Shown here piece by piece: positions 1 through 5,678 of a stretch of DNA of 7,419 nt. Position 1 is the stretch's first letter. Each line of letters opens with the position of its first letter. The position numbers and the translations under genes are program-made. The stretch spans positions 1-7,419 of the forward strand of contig NZ_RIZI01000096.1 in NCBI RefSeq assembly GCF_003721225.1, read 5' to 3'. Below the pieces are notes generated by a model. It ran no database searches, was not told the origin of the DNA, and worked only from the letters and a program-made list of their open reading frames with translations. Origin of the DNA: Acidithiobacillus sulfuriphilus. Lineage in GTDB: Bacteria > Pseudomonadota > Gammaproteobacteria > Acidithiobacillales > Acidithiobacillaceae.

Positions 1-30
1 AAACCGCCGATGGCCGATCTCGCGAGCTGA
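1..30 (+). CDS. C-terminal end of an upstream gene, probably tnsC (partial)
   Basis: Frame 1 is open from the window edge and reads KPPMADLAS followed by TGA at 28-30. It ends 11 bases before the tnsD start, the tight same-strand spacing expected inside a tns operon. In Tn7-type elements the gene immediately upstream of tnsD is tnsC, the AAA+ ATPase that links the target selectors to the TnsAB transposase. The tnsC identity rests only on this gene order. Nine residues are too few to recognise a family, and the frame could be a chance opening. Confidence 0.35.
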   Translation, partial: KPPMADLAS

Positions 31-41
31 AAAAGCCACCC

Positions 42-1871
42 GTGTTGGCCTATTTCCCGGAAATTTATCCCGACGAACTGTTATACAGCGCGCTTGCGCG
101 TTATCATCGCCACGTTTGTTCCAGAAGCCCGAAACACACCCTGTATGATCTCTTTGGTGAAACCGGGGTGCGGGCGACGGTGGGCTTGCAAAGCCATGTG
201 GCGGCGTTGAGCCAAAGAATACCGGCCGATCGCGGACTCAGTCCGGAAAGACTGACCAGGGATTTTACCCTCTACCGTTATTACACGGCATTCGAGCCGA
301 ACTCCGTGGGACAATCCGTACTGGCGTCATTAGTGGACGGCCCGGCGGATGCCGTGCATGTGCGTCTGGGTATTGCGGCGAGCGCGATTTCGGCTCCGGC
401 ATACTTACGGTATTGTCCCATCTGCCTTGGCGAGATGTTGAGCCGCTATGGAGAAGGATATTGGAGGCGCAGCCATCAACTCCCCGGCGTTCTGGTTTGT
501 CCGGAACATGGCGCGGCCTTGGCGGACAGTGCGGTCTCTCAAGGTGCCAGTAACCAGCACGAATTCATCGCCGCGGATCAAAAGAACTGTTCGCCTGTGG
601 CGACACTCCCTTCTTGGGCGAGTAGCCCGCGCCAAGTGACGCTGTTGCAAGAGATTGCCAAGCGGAGCGCGGCGTTGCTTGATCATCCGCCAGTGCGCTC
701 CAGCTTTCGTAATTGGGGTGCGTATTATCGGAGCGCAGTGATTGATCGCGGCTTCGGCAAAGGCAAGGAGAATGTCGCTCAGAACCTTCTCAGGGAAGCA
801 TTTTTAAGCCTGTTTGAACCAGTAATCGACCTTATCCCCGGTGGTCTCGGCGGCGATTGGCCTATGGCCATGGTACGGAAACACAGAAAGGCATTTCATC
901 CGTTGCGGCATGTTCTATTCCAGATTTTTCTGGACAAACGGTCGCCGCAACGGCGGCCGGCACCCCCCTTCGGCAAGGGACCGTGGCCCTGCTTCAATCG
1001 TCTGGCAGACCACTATGGGCAGAATGTGATCCACGAGATCGCTGTTCGCCATGATCAGGATCGGGTGATTGGTCGATTTTCCTGCGCCTGCGGATTTGTG
1101 TACAGTCGAGAGGTGGGATCAAGGAGTTCGCCGCGCATTTTGGACTTTGGCCCCCTACTGGATGATCAAATCCGGCAGAAAGTGGCGGAGGACCTGGGAC
1201 TCAGGGCGGTAGCCAGATATCTTGCCATTGATCCGGGGACGGTGAGGTTGCACGCCTCCCGACTCGGGTTGAATGTGCCCTGGAAGCCCTTAGCCGTGCA
1301 ACATTCCCGAACATCGGTGCCAGACCGGGATGCCATAAGAGCACGGTGGTTGGACATGCAGCAGAATTACGCTGATTTATCACGTCGGCGACTGGCACTC
1401 CTGCTACCCAAAGAACACTCATGGTTGTACCGCCATGACAGGGAGTGGCTGGAGCAACATTCACCAACGGCACTGCACAAGAAATGGTCTGATCAGCGTG
1501 TGGACTGGGAGCCATTGGATCGTAGCATGGCGGCCCAACTTCGTAAGGCTGCGCGGGAAATCACTCGGGAGGTTCCGCCGCAACGCGTTACTCAGGCTGC
1601 TTTGGAGCGCAAGTTGGGGCGGCCACTCCGGATGTCAGAACGACAGGTAAAACTGCCTAAAAGTATCGGCGTGCTTGGCGAGGTCATGGAAACTACCGAT
1701 GCGTTTCGGTTGCGTCGCATTGTCTGGGCTACTGCAGAATTGCATCGCCAGGCGTTGCCTGTGCGATCGTGGCGGGTACGCCGCTTAGCAGGGCTGCCTT
1801 CGATAGCTTCACCGAGCGTAGAAACCGCCTTGGCCGCCTTGGAAATAATGGCTGGATCCTCTGAGGTATAA
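42..1871 (+). CDS. tnsD: TnsD, TniQ-family target-site selector of a Tn7-like transposon
   Basis: This 609-residue protein is a TnsD. In Tn7, TnsD binds one chromosomal attachment site (the end of glmS) and recruits TnsC and then TnsAB there. The N-terminus is a TniQ domain, with the typical opening YFPEIYPDELLYSALARYH and a CCCH zinc site at C125, C128 (YCPIC), C153 and H156 (VCPEHG). A second cysteine pair, C348 and C350, lies in FSCACGFVYSR. A helix-turn-helix-like segment begins near residue 390 (VARYLAIDPGTVRLHASRLG), and WLYRHDREWL at 461-470 is characteristic of TnsD C-termini. At 609 residues it is longer than Tn7 TnsD (about 508), the extra length being C-terminal. The GTG at 42 is chosen because the conserved N-terminus begins right there, although no strong SD precedes it. 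It is probably cotranscribed with tnsC and tnsE. The family call is secure; the att site it recognises cannot be told from this window. Confidence 0.93.
   Translation: MLAYFPEIYPDELLYSALARYHRHVCSRSPKHTLYDLFGETGVRATVGLQSHVAALSQRIPADRGLSPERLTRDFTLYRYYTAFEPNSVGQSVLASLVDGPADAVHVRLGIAASAISAPAYLRYCPICLGEMLSRYGEGYWRRSHQLPGVLVCPEHGAALADSAVSQGASNQHEFIAADQKNCSPVATLPSWASSPRQVTLLQEIAKRSAALLDHPPVRSSFRNWGAYYRSAVIDRGFGKGKENVAQNLLREAFLSLFEPVIDLIPGGLGGDWPMAMVRKHRKAFHPLRHVLFQIFLDKRSPQRRPAPPFGKGPWPCFNRLADHYGQNVIHEIAVRHDQDRVIGRFSCACGFVYSREVGSRSSPRILDFGPLLDDQIRQKVAEDLGLRAVARYLAIDPGTVRLHASRLGLNVPWKPLAVQHSRTSVPDRDAIRARWLDMQQNYADLSRRRLALLLPKEHSWLYRHDREWLEQHSPTALHKKWSDQRVDWEPLDRSMAAQLRKAAREITREVPPQRVTQAALERKLGRPLRMSERQVKLPKSIGVLGEVMETTDAFRLRRIVWATAELHRQALPVRSWRVRRLAGLPSIASPSVETALAALEIMAGSSEV
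1863..1867 (+). promoter_or_regulatory. Ribosome binding site of tnsE
   Basis: GAGGT lies inside the last codons of tnsD, five bases before the TTG at 1873. It is a strong SD match and supports the rare TTG as the true tnsE start. Its position within tnsD, whose TAA is at 1869-1871, also suggests that translation of the two genes is coupled. Confidence 0.7.
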
Positions 1872-1872
1872 A

Positions 1873-3522
1873 TTGATCAGAATAGACGTATTGCGCAAAG
1901 TGCCTGAAGATTTGACGCTACACTGGCTGGCCGGAGTCGAACAAGACGATAAAAAAGGGTGGCAGGTCCGTATAGTCACCCGCGGCGTGTCGTCAGGCGA
2001 ATTTGCCATGTGGCGCGTACCTATTGGGCTGTTCCCGGTGCTGGCACTCGGCTATAGCTTCTCCGACGGTAGATTGCTCCCAATAACCTACGGCGAATAT
2101 TCGGAAGTGATTATTCCCAATCTGGCGGCAGGAGAGGAACTCAACTCGTCTGACATTCCGCCAGAATTATATTCGTTTGAAGGCAAATCACAGGGGGTGC
2201 AGCGACTCTTGCGTTATCGAGTGGATCAGGTGGAGTATTTGGTCCCGACCATGGAGCTCATCCGTAGCCTGTTCCTGCATAATAAAACGCTTGCCAATCA
2301 TATTATGCAGCCTGGGGGCATCATGACACTCTTCAGGCCGGTCGAACCTGGGTTTCATCCTCGTCTGCAGCTCGATTATACCCAGCAAATGCCAGTGAGA
2401 TCACTCAAGAGGCCATTTATCTTGGAATTTTCTTGGCTGGCGGTGGATCCTGATGGGCAACGCGCCTGGGACAGTGTCTACGAACGGACATTCAAACAAA
2501 AGTATATGACCTTTGATCCTCCTGATCTGCATGACTGTGGAATTAAGTTTCGTGGAGTGCGGAAAGGAAATCAGTGGCTTGTCTTAGAAATCTCCGAGTT
2601 CACGGGGAAGAGGTTACCCTGTGATGTTTTGTATTTTTCTCATCCGTCGCTGGGGAAAACGATCACGGTGCGGATGCCAAAAAGTCAGCCAAAAAGGCGT
2701 GGGCCAGACGGCGGTCCGTCATCAGGTGACGTTCCCGTCATAGACACGGTAGGTTCGGGAAGTAGGACGGATATTCATCAGCCAGCCTTGCCGGTATTGA
2801 CCAGAACCAGCATTTTTGACCGGGAAATCGAAGTGTGTCGGGTGGATAAAAAAGATCGGGTACGTGTTATCAAGCGTAGAAACAAGGGTGCCGCGGACAC
2901 CAGTGAAAATGAGGGAAAGACCCCAAAATATCGGGGAAGTGGAAAAACGCCACCGCCTAAAGTGAGCGTTTCCCCTGAGTCTCTGCACGACGATCTCCTG
3001 CCCATGGAGTTTCAGGTGCTTGCGGTCGAGAAAGGTGAAGGTACAGACGATCTAAGGCGATTGATGCAGGTGATCCGGACCATGGCGAACGGGTTAATAG
3101 ATGTCCGTGTTTTGACGGCGCTGTGCCGGCTTGAAACCGGGCAGGCCTTTTCCATGGTTGGAAGGCGCCAAAGATTATGCCTGGTTGCCGTATTTTTCCA
3201 GGAAAAGACGTTCCCGGTGGTGTTGCTAGATGTGGAGCATAGTAACAAAATGGCTTTGTCTACGCTGCTGCTGCGATTCAAGGGTAGTATCGGGCTTCGA
3301 GATATCGAAAACCATATCCTGTCGATTCTCCACCGGCTGGATTGTCGGGGAGGGCGTTGGGACGTTACAGAGAATGAAGGCGACCCGCTTGCTCAATATG
3401 AGCGGCTGCGGAAGGTGATGAGACCTGATCCGGGAGGGAATGAGCAACAACAGAATGGCGTTTGGGCGGAAAAATTGAAGAAAAAGATCTTTGAGTTTCC
3501 CGGCCCATCCGCTTCCACGTAG
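1873..3522 (+). CDS. tnsE: TnsE, Tn7-type selector for replicating and conjugal DNA
   Basis: This 549-residue protein matches TnsE in length (Tn7 TnsE is about 538) and layout. Visible similarities to the Tn7 protein are MELIRSLFLHNKTL in the N-terminal third (Tn7 has LELARSLFLIN), a charged low-complexity linker around residues 270-375 rich in K, R, G and P, and a C-terminal ending with WAEKLKKKIFEF (Tn7 has WAERVVREQF). TnsE is known to bind DNA with recessed 3' ends and the sliding clamp, steering insertion to lagging-strand synthesis and to conjugating plasmids. The TTG start lies one base after the tnsD stop and has a GAGGT SD. TnsE occurs in only a subset of Tn7-like elements, so its presence places this element close to the classical Tn7 group. 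No lesion is visible. The linker, with RRNKGAAD and KTPKYRGSGK, could contact nucleic acid, but that is inference. Confidence 0.88.
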   Translation: MIRIDVLRKVPEDLTLHWLAGVEQDDKKGWQVRIVTRGVSSGEFAMWRVPIGLFPVLALGYSFSDGRLLPITYGEYSEVIIPNLAAGEELNSSDIPPELYSFEGKSQGVQRLLRYRVDQVEYLVPTMELIRSLFLHNKTLANHIMQPGGIMTLFRPVEPGFHPRLQLDYTQQMPVRSLKRPFILEFSWLAVDPDGQRAWDSVYERTFKQKYMTFDPPDLHDCGIKFRGVRKGNQWLVLEISEFTGKRLPCDVLYFSHPSLGKTITVRMPKSQPKRRGPDGGPSSGDVPVIDTVGSGSRTDIHQPALPVLTRTSIFDREIEVCRVDKKDRVRVIKRRNKGAADTSENEGKTPKYRGSGKTPPPKVSVSPESLHDDLLPMEFQVLAVEKGEGTDDLRRLMQVIRTMANGLIDVRVLTALCRLETGQAFSMVGRRQRLCLVAVFFQEKTFPVVLLDVEHSNKMALSTLLLRFKGSIGLRDIENHILSILHRLDCRGGRWDVTENEGDPLAQYERLRKVMRPDPGGNEQQQNGVWAEKLKKKIFEFPGPSAST

Positions 3523-3579
3523 TGATGAGTATCGCGAGGCTTTCATGCCCCAGCCTTTGGTTACCGAAGAAGGCGGACC

Positions 3580-3925
3580 GTGAGAAGTCTATATTGTCAG
3601 GCTGCCTCAGCTCGCGCGGCCTTGGCGTTAGGACAATGGTCAGGGTTTGTTCCAGAAGGGGCCCGAGATGTACTCGGATTTCTTTGTCTGTCAGGGTCCG
3701 AGAGGGTTTTCGCCATCGATGGTCAGCACAGATTGGCTGGTATCAAGAAAGCCATTGAAGAGGGAGTTGAGCTGGCGGGTGAGCAAGTGCCGGTTATCCT
3801 GTGTTAATCAGCGTTATCCGTTAGCCACCTGTCAGCATCAGGATTTTACCGCACTATGTCGTGAAAATTGGCTCCCTAACTCCCTGAAGGAGAGTAAGAG
3901 TTGCCAGAATATTGATCTGGTCTTG
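3580..3925 (+). pseudogene. Remnant of a DGQHR-domain (DndB-like) gene
   Basis: The frame containing 3706-3801 encodes VFAIDGQHRLAGIKKAI and then VPVIL, the signature core of DGQHR-domain proteins; the DGQHR codons are 3718-3732. This family includes DndB, a regulator of DNA phosphorothioation, and many uncharacterised proteins of defence islands. The frame stops at 3805-3807. In the frame shifted by one base the family pattern seems to continue as HQDFTALCRENWLPNSLKES (about 3836-3895), resembling the segment in relatives that reads like RRLFTALNR.AKPVS. Upstream of 3700 no frame is convincing and all three carry stops. Both the N-terminus and the long C-terminus of a normal family member (usually over 300 residues) are missing. 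It is therefore a decayed fragment. The DGQHR call is good; a specific dndB identity is not supported because no dnd neighbours are seen. Confidence 0.6.
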
Positions 3926-3989
3926 GGTGAACAATCTTGACGCTGATCCCTGCTGAAAACTGACCAATCACAAGCGCTGATTGACACAC
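3925..3989 (-). mobile_element. Possible IS21-family terminal remnant
   Basis: Read on the minus strand from the TGT at 3984-3986, this stretch contains TGTCAATCAGCG, then TTGGTCAGTTTTCAGC, then GATCAGCGTCAA and TTCACCC. CGCTGAT occurs as a direct repeat at 3941-3947 and 3975-3981. Multiple short terminal repeats of this kind, with a TGT tip and a GGTCAGTTTTC block, are typical of IS21-family ends. No istA or istB coding sequence is present, so at most one end has survived. It abuts the DGQHR remnant, which would fit truncation by insertion followed by deletion. The similarity is judged from memory of such ends and could be coincidence. Confidence 0.3.
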
Positions 3990-4009
3990 ACAAAGCAGAA
4001 CGATTGAAT
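3981..4009 (+). promoter_or_regulatory. Candidate promoter for the ATPase gene
   Basis: A perfect TTGACA at 3981-3986 is followed after 17 bases by TTGAAT at 4004-4009, a four-of-six match to the -10 consensus. An overlapping alternative uses TTGAAT at 4004-4009 as -35 and TAACAT at 4026-4031 as -10, with 16 bases between. Both read towards the ATPase gene at 4069, and the segment is clearly AT-richer than its surroundings. The TTGACA sits at the tip of the possible IS21 end, so the promoter may be a hybrid. Confidence 0.4.
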
Positions 4010-4029
4010 TACCTGGTTTTATCGGTAAC

Positions 4030-4045
4030 ATAGATAATTATCTAT
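4030..4045. promoter_or_regulatory. Perfect 16-bp palindrome, possible operator
   Basis: ATAGATAATTATCTAT is identical to its reverse complement with no spacer. It lies just downstream of the candidate promoter and 23 bases before the ATPase start, a good place for a dimeric repressor. The half-site GATAAT resembles the Fur half-site, but the arrangement here is not a standard Fur box. A role as operator is inference; the symmetry is seen directly. Confidence 0.45.
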
Positions 4046-4068
4046 CATGGCAATAAAACAGGATAGAA

Positions 4069-4929
4069 ATGGCCAAAGATCCCTGGCACTACCCGCGAAC
4101 AGCGTTGGCCGATCAATACCTGAAAACGCTGGGTATCGGACTCGGCAAGAGCCTGGTGCTCTTTGCCCAGCGGCGGATGGGGAAAACGGAATTTCTCCGT
4201 AAAGACCTGCTGCCGGCCGCCGAAAAGGCCGGGTATATCACCATTTACGTGTCCCTGTGGGAGTCCAGAGAAGACCCCAAATCGGTATTGCTCGATGCCA
4301 TCCGAAAGGCCGCAGAGGGAGAGGGTATTATTCCGGGCATATGGCGCCGGTTGGGCCGACCAGGATCAAAAGGTGTCAGAGCCAACGCGGGTGCAATAAG
4401 CGCACAGGCATCATGGGAGCGGGGGACGGCAGAGGCCAGCGACCGCATGCTGGATCTCCGACAGTGGATGAACACGTTGGCCCAAAAGAAAAACCCCACA
4501 CTGCTGCTCGTGGACGAAATTCAGATGCTGGCGGACGAGAAGCGGTATGGCGCACTGGTAGCCGCCCTGAGGAGCGCCCTCGACAAGCATGGAGACCAAA
4601 TTAAGGCGGTTTTCACTGGGTCATCAAGCGAAGGCCTACGGCAGATGTTTCAGAAGGAAAAGGCCCCGTTTTTCCAGTTTAGCCACCAGATACCCTTTCC
4701 CCAACTGGGGCCAGAGTTCGTGCAGCACATGCTTCGCGCCTTTGCGAATGCGACCCAGCGTCAGTTAAATGAAGCGGAGGCATGGCAAGCGTTTACCGAT
4801 CTGGCGCTGGTGCCAGAGCATTTCCGGCTGATGATGGCGAATATGGTCCAATTGGGCAGCACCGATATCGCCACCGCACTAGAAGAGGTCAAAATGGCCA
4901 TACAAGAGTCCGCTGAGTACCCCAGCTGA
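4069..4929 (+). CDS. Archaeal-type P-loop ATPase, C-terminal domain lost by frameshift
   Basis: The 286 residues form a nucleotide-binding domain of the AAA+/STAND type grouped with the so-called archaeal ATPases (similar to Pfam ATPase_2). The Walker A region is FAQRRMGKTEF with GKT at 38-40; its first glycine is replaced by alanine (A33). Walker B is LLLVDEIQ at 145-152 (D149, E150). VFTGSSSEGL around 182-191 is the usual sensor-like strand of this family. The ATG at 4069 has an AGGA five bases upstream. The frame ends at TGA 4927-4929, overlapping the ATG of the next frame, which encodes a winged-helix domain normally fused to such ATPases. One extra C in the CCCC run at 4920-4923 would join the two into a protein of about 374 residues. 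Such ATPases are frequent on plasmids and islands, with mostly unknown roles. Fold confident, function unknown. Confidence 0.8.
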   Translation: MAKDPWHYPRTALADQYLKTLGIGLGKSLVLFAQRRMGKTEFLRKDLLPAAEKAGYITIYVSLWESREDPKSVLLDAIRKAAEGEGIIPGIWRRLGRPGSKGVRANAGAISAQASWERGTAEASDRMLDLRQWMNTLAQKKNPTLLLVDEIQMLADEKRYGALVAALRSALDKHGDQIKAVFTGSSSEGLRQMFQKEKAPFFQFSHQIPFPQLGPEFVQHMLRAFANATQRQLNEAEAWQAFTDLALVPEHFRLMMANMVQLGSTDIATALEEVKMAIQESAEYPS

Positions 4930-5192
4930 TGGGCGGGGTTGACCCCATCGACAAGGCGGTGCCCAGCATAATAGTGGAAGGCCAAAAGCCTTACGCGCAA
5001 GAAAGCCGGGAACTCATCGCGAAGCGTATGGAGATCGCCGCAAAAGGCGTAACATCAGGCGTCATTCAACAGAGCATAACCAGAATGTGCGCGAAGGGCG
5101 TAATCGCCACCACCGGATGCAGAGAATGCCTGGTGGAAGGCAGGGGATTCGCCGCATGGATAGAACAAGCGGTACTGCACAACAGAGGCTGA
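4929..5192 (+). CDS. Winged-helix domain detached from the preceding ATPase
   Basis: These 87 residues read PIDKAVPSIIVEGQKPY, then RELIAKRM, then GVTSGVIQQSITRMCAKGVI, and finish with GFAAWIEQAV. That is the pattern of the C-terminal winged helix of archaeal-type ATPases: a first helix after an aspartate, a recognition helix in the T.G..Q.ai.r...KG.I segment, and a final hydrophobic F..W. The ATG overlaps the TGA of the ATPase (TGATG), and no SD precedes it. If made separately it would depend on translational coupling. The simpler reading is one ancestral gene, 4069-5192, broken by loss of one base in the C run at 4920-4923; with that base restored the junction reads EYPQLMGGVDPIDKAV. A separate small DNA-binding subunit or a sequencing error are the alternatives. 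Confidence 0.6.
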   Translation: MGGVDPIDKAVPSIIVEGQKPYAQESRELIAKRMEIAAKGVTSGVIQQSITRMCAKGVIATTGCRECLVEGRGFAAWIEQAVLHNRG

Positions 5193-5440
5193 TCAAAGCG
5201 GGTAAGATGATAGCCTGGCAATAGTAGACAGGCCTGTTTCAAGCAGCCAATCGTGTGCCCGTGCATCTGGTTTTGTGGGGCCCGTTGTAGCTGATGAAGT
5301 GTCATTTTCGCCTGTGCGCGTTCCGAAACCACCAATGACGGGTTAAAACTGGAAGCGGTCATTGAGTTGCGGCAGCCAGTGAACGAATGGGGTCAGTATA
5401 CCTATTCCTCGGGCTTGGGCCATGGCGTAAAAAGGACCTA
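5193..5440. other. Stretch without a recognisable gene
   Basis: All + frames are short. The only sizeable minus frame here (5362 down to 5066) overlaps the winged-helix domain, has no recognisable motif and no good SD. No rho-independent terminator with a stem and T run is seen after 5192. The segment around 5341-5390 (GGAAGCGGTCATTGAG onward) is reminiscent of intergenic repeats found near mobile elements, but no second copy is present in the window. Confidence 0.3.
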
Positions 5441-5529
5441 GTGAACCTCTCTATAGCCGTGAAGCTAGCGCGGGTCAGCCGCGTCAGGCTCTAAAAAAAT
5501 ACATCAACAGCGGGAAGTTATCTGTCACA
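5441..5529 (+). pseudogene. Remnant of a small helix-turn-helix DNA-binding gene
   Basis: A GTG at 5441, preceded by AGGA at 5433-5436, opens a frame reading LSIAVKLARVSR that stops at TAA 5492-5494. The next part of a typical helix-turn-helix, QALKKYINSGKLSVT, is in another frame (about 5485-5529). Removing one CG from the CGCG at 5480-5483 would fuse them into LSIAVKLARVSRQALKKYI and onward, a textbook pattern of excisionase-like or plasmid DNA-binding proteins (VSR..L...I.SGKLS). Beyond 5529 the second frame stays open to TGA 5698-5700 but looks like no known family. The gene is judged broken, with only the DNA-binding head left. It may once have regulated or accompanied the helicase downstream, which is inference. 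Confidence 0.5.
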
Positions 5530-5646
5530 TCCGGAGCCACGCTTCACACTTCGACGGCCCCATGTGTCGGTTCACAAGGGCGAAAGGCTGGGCTTGAGAC
5601 CGAGGGCGTAGCTTTCTACTCTGAGAGGACACCCACTCGCCTTGCA

Positions 5647-5655
5647 TGCTATATT
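5647..5655 (+). promoter_or_regulatory. Candidate extended -10 promoter of the helicase gene
   Basis: TGCTATATT carries a TG one base before TATATT, a five-of-six -10 match, which is the extended -10 arrangement. No clear -35 is seen 17 bases upstream. Transcription would start near 5662, giving a short leader before the ATG at 5679. This also argues against the in-frame ATG at 5646 as the true start. Confidence 0.35.
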
Positions 5656-5678
5656 GGCAAGCACTTGATGGGGGGGCC

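Noticed and set aside
3522..3758. Frame from 3522 as a separate gene
   Set aside because: It runs over the DGQHR remnant in another frame, has basic, repetitive composition and no recognisable motif.
3976..3989. Outer end of the Tn7-like transposon itself (TGT tip)
   Set aside because: No set of repeated 20-bp TnsB-type sites is present beside it, and apparent cargo continues on both sides.
4915..4931. Programmed -1 ribosomal frameshifting at the CCCC run
   Set aside because: No classical slippery heptamer, no upstream SD-like stimulator and no clear downstream stem-loop are visible; a simple base loss or reading error is more economical.
5066..5362. Minus-strand frame of 98 codons
   Set aside because: It overlaps the recognisable winged-helix domain, has no SD or known motif, and its residues look like an antisense reading.
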